Below, piece by piece: positions 60,943 through 64,000 of a stretch of 64,000 nt of DNA. The stretch lies in the NCBI RefSeq assembly GCF_038181555.1, contig NZ_JBBWUA010000008.1:1-64000 (forward strand), given 5' to 3'. Source of the DNA: Desulfitobacterium sp038181555. GTDB lineage: Bacteria; Bacillota; Desulfitobacteriia; Desulfitobacteriales; Desulfitobacteriaceae. Position numbers and translations under genes: made by a program. Under the pieces are notes generated by a model that was not told the DNA's origin, made no database searches, and worked only from the letters and a program-made list of their open reading frames with translations. Numbering within the stretch: position 1 is the first letter of the stretch; the number at the start of each line of letters is the position of its first letter.

Positions 60943-61311
60943 ATGCCCAAATCCTTTAAATTTAATCTCATCCTTAAAGGAATATTAATCGCGTCTGGTA
61001 TTGCTCTGCTCCTTTCCTTAATTCTTGGCCTCTTATTAACCTTCACACCCCTGCGTGAGTCCTCTTTGGCTTATAACATTATCGTTGGGGTCAGTGTTTT
61101 CCTTGCTGCAGCGCTCACTGCCTATCGTGCCGGTACGAAAGGCCTTTATTACGGAATCGGAATTGGCATTGCCTTTATTATTTTGTTAATCATCTTGTTC
61201 ACAATTTTGAGTCCGGATACCCTTTCCTGGTTAGAGTTAGGTGAAAAAACTATCATCTGCTTAGCCACAGGTGGGATTGGTGGAATCATCGGGGTCATCA
61301 TCCGTAGATGA
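60943..61311 (+). CDS. TIGR04086-type membrane protein
   Basis: The protein has 122 residues with four hydrophobic segments and glycine-rich loops (YYGIGIGIAFI, ATGGIGGIIGVII). This matches the TIGR04086 family, common in spore-forming clostridia, with no known function. A perfect AAAGGAGG site precedes the ATG with an 8-base spacer. It is a single plus-strand gene. Confidence 0.8.
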   Translation: MPKSFKFNLILKGILIASGIALLLSLILGLLLTFTPLRESSLAYNIIVGVSVFLAAALTAYRAGTKGLYYGIGIGIAFIILLIILFTILSPDTLSWLELGEKTIICLATGGIGGIIGVIIRR

Positions 61312-61438
61312 CACAAAGCTAATTCCCCAGATTCCGCGGGAGATTGAATCTTGAAATTAAATAATAAAGATAATTGCTTTCTAATCTCTCCCAAAAGAGT
61401 TAAAATAGTAGTAAAGAATCTATTTGGGAGGGTTTTTT

Positions 61439-61906
61439 ATGTGCGTTGAAAAAACTCCTTGGGAGCTTGTCATAGACTTTCATGGTCACACCTGCCCAGG
61501 TATTGCCCTAGGTTATCGGGTTGCCCAACTAGCTCAACGGGAGATGGGCATTCGGCCCACTCCAGATTCAGAAGTATTAGTCAAAGCCTATACTCAATCC
61601 TGCGCAGTTGATGCCATGCAGATCTTAAACAAAGCCACCCTTGGCCGTCGTGCCCTGATGATCGAAGAGACCCAACAGCACCTTTACCAATTTCACTTCA
61701 CGGGAACTCAAGAAATACATCAATTTAGAATTGCTCAAGAAGTAATTGAGCATTTAGCTGCCTTCAATATTCAAAGTCTGAGTCCACGGGAAAAGCAAAA
61801 CAAGATCCTAGAAGAGGTTCAATATGTGCTCTCAGTAGAAGAATCTGCCTTCTGTCATTATGAACTAATTCCCGGAGAACTAAAAAAAACAGTCCCTCAT
61901 AGATAA
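61439..61906 (+). CDS. FmdE family protein
   Basis: The protein has 155 residues and the FmdE core: DFHGHTCPGIALGYR near residues 13-27, with the typical His and Cys, and QSCAVDAMQ near 60. The C-terminal zinc-ribbon found in long FmdE proteins is missing, so this is the short type. FmdE was named for association with formylmethanofuran dehydrogenase and is often linked to molybdenum enzymes; its job in non-methanogens is unknown. I start at the ATG at 61439 after GGGAGG, not the frame's earlier codon. No molybdenum enzyme gene is nearby. Confidence 0.82.
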   Translation: MCVEKTPWELVIDFHGHTCPGIALGYRVAQLAQREMGIRPTPDSEVLVKAYTQSCAVDAMQILNKATLGRRALMIEETQQHLYQFHFTGTQEIHQFRIAQEVIEHLAAFNIQSLSPREKQNKILEEVQYVLSVEESAFCHYELIPGELKKTVPHR

Positions 61907-61985
61907 CAACTGCAAAATAACAACAGTTATAATAGCGATAGTTGTTAGTAAATAAAAGATTAGGTAATATAAAGTTAGGTAAATA

Positions 61986-62010
61986 AAAAGAAGCCGTGCA
62001 GGCTTCTTTT
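61986..62010. terminator. Bidirectional terminator after fmdE
   Basis: AAAAGAAGCC pairs with GGCTTCTTTT over a 5-base loop, between the convergent fmdE-type gene (plus) and the 66-residue gene (minus). Confidence 0.85.
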
Positions 62011-62015
62011 ATTTC

Positions 62016-62216
62016 TTATCGAGCATTTAACTTTGAGTAAAATTTATCATTTGTTGATGTGTCCGGAAGATCGGCAAAACGTGCTTCTTTGCCCGATGGT
62101 TTTTTCGCTTGATCATAGTAACTAGAATGCTTAGATTTACTGGTCCATCTGTCCGAAGCTAATAATACAATAAGAGCACCAAGAGCAACAATACCCATTA
62201 TCCATTGAAATAACAT
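62016..62216 (-). CDS. Small membrane-anchored protein, 66 residues
   Basis: An N-terminal hydrophobic segment (FQWIMGIVALGALIVLLA) is followed by a polar tail rich in Ser, Lys and Asp. The start is ATG after GGAGGTG with eight bases of spacing. It may be an anchored peptide with the tail in the cytoplasm. No family is recognised. It is convergent with the fmdE-type gene and has a terminator. Confidence 0.65.
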   Translation of the reverse strand: MLFQWIMGIVALGALIVLLASDRWTSKSKHSSYYDQAKKPSGKEARFADLPDTSTNDKFYSKLNAR

Positions 62217-62318
62217 AATTATGACACCTCCATTATTATTTTAGAGCCTGACAGCAGAATGTCAAGAGTGCAAATTCAACCATTCACCTATCATTATATA
62301 CCATTGAGGGAATCTTTG

Positions 62319-62347
62319 CTGACAGAATATTTCGATTAGTCTATACT
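62319..62347 (+). promoter_or_regulatory. Promoter of the candidate C-rich small RNA
   Basis: CTGACA (62319-62324) and TATACT (62342-62347), each one base from consensus, are exactly 17 bases apart on the plus strand, in a gap with no plus-strand gene. Confidence 0.6.
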
Positions 62348-62353
62348 AAATCC

Positions 62354-62429
62354 AAACACTCCTCAACCCTTTTCCACCCGGGCAATAGCCCCTTCCCCAT
62401 CAAGCAACAGATGGGGTTTTTTTATTTTT
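62354..62429 (+). ncRNA. Candidate C-rich small RNA, about 75 nt
   Basis: Between the promoter at 62319 and the terminator at 62395-62429 lies a short untranslated stretch with unpaired C-rich motifs (CACTCCTCAACCC, CCACCCGGG, CCCCTTCCCC). Such motifs can pair with G-rich Shine-Dalgarno sequences, as known for several Gram-positive small RNAs. No open frame of useful length occurs. It could instead be a spurious promoter next to a 3' hairpin. Confidence 0.5.
62395..62429 (+). terminator. Intrinsic terminator, plus-strand
   Basis: CCCCATC pairs with GATGGGG over an 8-base loop, followed by TTTTTTTATTTTT on the plus strand. On the minus strand no T-run follows, so it does not end the FtsA-like gene. 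Confidence 0.8.
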
Positions 62430-62431
62430 GC

Positions 62432-64000
62432 TTACTGCTTATTGTGAGGGAAGATCTTTTCCCATTGGATCTCTATGCGGTCTCCCGGAATGAGAGGGGT
62501 TGTGAACTCTGCTTCTTGACCATTTTTCTTCAAGGATAACCTGGCATTGGCAGGCATCCCCTGAGGTATCTTAATATGAGGAAGCAAATCTGAAAGTATT
62601 GGCCTGGTTTCATAACCCTCAACGATCAGTTCCATTCCATCTTCCACTTTATCCTGCCCGGTGAGAATTTTGCCACGGGAGAGCACACGGCGGATTTGGG
62701 GAGGAAAAAGAACCTCTTCACCATTGACACAAAACACCATAGGTCGCGGATTTAATTGTAAATCCTTAATCGTAAGCTCTTTCACTCGGATGATTACCTC
62801 ATCACCGGACTGAATAACCCGCTCGAGGGTTGCTTTTTGTCGGTTGACAAAAATTTCTCTTGTTTCGGGAATGGTATGTTCCTCACCGTCAATTTTATAA
62901 CGTATCTCCGTCCGTTGATAATTCTTTTCCTGAAGAAAACGCAACAAATCCTTTATTGTTCGATTACTCGCTACCTCTATCTTGGCGCCATCGATAACGT
63001 TCATATGATCTTCTACCAGATGACCATTACAATAGATTTGCGGAGAGAAAAGCAGTGGTTGGTCATTAACCTTGATCTTCTTTGCTAGTACGCTGGGAAT
63101 CAATTCGGCAAAGGTTATTTGTGCATCTTTCCCATCGACTGCGGGTTTGAATTCAATGGTATCGCCCTGCTTGAGTTCTTGGTCCAATTTTACCTCTTGA
63201 CCATTGAGAATAAATTGTGCTGGTTTTCCGAATTCACCCTTGAGGATCTTCATCTCCCCGTTAAATTCAAAGGTTAAAGCCGAGCCTGGTCGACCCACAA
63301 GCAGTCTTGGTGCTATTCCCGCCGCCAGCAGCGCATCTGAAACTGTCGCTAATTGCAATTCAAAGACTTGGACGGGGATGTCATTGACGTGTACCGAAAA
63401 GTATTGTAACCCTTCACCTTCTAAGGTAGATATGCCAATCCCGATGGGGGTTATGGCGTCCGGTCCCTTGAGTGTTTCGTCACCCGAGACCCCCTGAATT
63501 CTTTCACGGATTTGGATACCCACTCTATTTCTCGGCATTTCGAGAAGTTCACAAAGAATTTCCGTCAGATGAGGTGTTAAGCTTCCCCCACCGACGAGAA
63601 TAATCGCATGGGGATTCCTTTGATTGAGGCGAAGTAATTCCCCAGCTATCTTTTGAGCTAACTCGAAAACAACTGGGCGAATTACTTCGATAACTTCTTC
63701 TTGATCTATCGTTATTTCCGCCCCAAGAAAATCTGTAAAGGTAACTTGAGCGTTTGAATTCAAGCTACGCTTGATTGTTTCTCCGGTTTTAAAATCCACC
63801 AGATAATGCTGGCAAATCCTTTCCGTGATTGCGTCCCCTGCCATGGGCACCATCCCATAGGCAAAAAACGATCCATTTTGGGTCAAGGCAATATCAGAAG
63901 TACCCGCTCCCACATCAACTAAGGCAAGATTCATTCGTCTCATATCCGGTGGAATGGCTGCTCTTCCGGCCGCAATGGGCTCTAAGGTTAAGTCCCTCAT
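62432..64000 (-). CDS. FtsA-like ATPase with C-terminal beta-grasp-like modules, 5' end missing
   Basis: The visible 522 residues begin inside the protein. The ASKHA phosphate-2 motif LVDVGAGTSDIA appears at about residue 27, whereas in FtsA it lies about 200 residues in, so the N-terminal part is beyond the window edge. ILVGGGSLTP and GPDAITPIGIG complete the actin-like half. The remainder holds at least three modules ending in Gly-Asp turns (KQGDTIEFKP, QSGDEVIIRV, IPGDRIEIQW), resembling ThiS/TGS beta-grasp domains. Such FtsA-like fusions in clostridia are of unclear role; division, sporulation or pilus-like assembly are possibilities. Confidence 0.75.
   Translation of the reverse strand: MRDLTLEPIAAGRAAIPPDMRRMNLALVDVGAGTSDIALTQNGSFFAYGMVPMAGDAITERICQHYLVDFKTGETIKRSLNSNAQVTFTDFLGAEITIDQEEVIEVIRPVVFELAQKIAGELLRLNQRNPHAIILVGGGSLTPHLTEILCELLEMPRNRVGIQIRERIQGVSGDETLKGPDAITPIGIGISTLEGEGLQYFSVHVNDIPVQVFELQLATVSDALLAAGIAPRLLVGRPGSALTFEFNGEMKILKGEFGKPAQFILNGQEVKLDQELKQGDTIEFKPAVDGKDAQITFAELIPSVLAKKIKVNDQPLLFSPQIYCNGHLVEDHMNVIDGAKIEVASNRTIKDLLRFLQEKNYQRTEIRYKIDGEEHTIPETREIFVNRQKATLERVIQSGDEVIIRVKELTIKDLQLNPRPMVFCVNGEEVLFPPQIRRVLSRGKILTGQDKVEDGMELIVEGYETRPILSDLLPHIKIPQGMPANARLSLKKNGQEAEFTTPLIPGDRIEIQWEKIFPHNKQ

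Overview
The window looks like a chromosomal segment of a spore-forming, anaerobic, Gram-positive Clostridia-type bacterium. A Desulfitobacterium-like member of the Peptococcales is my best guess from gene content and style; no database search was run. Sporulation genes occur throughout (YtvI-type permease, SpoVB flippase, an alpha/beta small acid-soluble spore protein, an FtsK/SpoIIIE translocase). A corrinoid protein, a UroD-type methyltransferase and a giant acyl-CoA dehydratase activase-type protein point to corrinoid-rich anaerobic metabolism. Most genes are on the minus strand, in short operons closed by clear hairpin terminators. I saw no insertion sequence, prophage or CRISPR array.

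Layout. 1-6.9 kb: a secreted protein, ytvI, a lone plus-strand radical SAM gene, a DEAD-box helicase and an MFS transporter. 6.9-16.8 kb: a compact minus-strand cluster, in transcription order a 1415-residue ASKHA activase, a UroD-type methyltransferase, a 56-residue protein, a GntR regulator, a corrinoid protein and RecQ. A 390-base palindrome-rich region precedes it. 16.8-27.9 kb: a LysM protein with four peptidoglycan-binding repeats, an ArsC-like/DUF454/SRPBCC operon, a two-component system, an amidohydrolase/thioesterase/oligopeptidase operon and an RNase H. 28-36.4 kb: a site-2 protease, a nuclease-helicase fusion, an aminotransferase, Toprim and DnaQ-like proteins, an M48 protease, a YdcZ transporter and a DUF1540 protein. 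36.5-49.7 kb: FtsK/SpoIIIE, a membrane hydrolase-like protein, BON and PHP proteins, tRNA-Trp with a consensus promoter, an atypical sigma-54-type regulator, an EF-G paralogue, isoaspartyl dipeptidase and spoVB. 50-64 kb: SASP, surE-ypmA-folE, a TPR protein, Fur, an rRNA methyltransferase, an M28 peptidase, a PLD-like lipoprotein, a histidine phosphatase, a probable 6S RNA, FmdE, a candidate C-rich small RNA and the end of an FtsA-like gene cut by the window edge.

The most interesting grouping is the 9-16 kb cluster. It combines a corrinoid carrier, a methyltransferase-fold protein whose usual zinc ligands appear replaced, and an ATPase from the superfamily that includes reductive activators of corrinoid proteins. 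This could be a self-contained methyl-transfer system with its own ATP-driven electron donor (inference). Other notable points: a probable 6S RNA and a short C-rich transcript; a sigma-54-type regulator without the GAFTGA loop or arginine fingers; a PLD lipoprotein without HKD residues; and an FtsA-like protein extended by beta-grasp-like modules. All motif positions were read by eye, and several starts were moved to internal codons with better ribosome binding sites.
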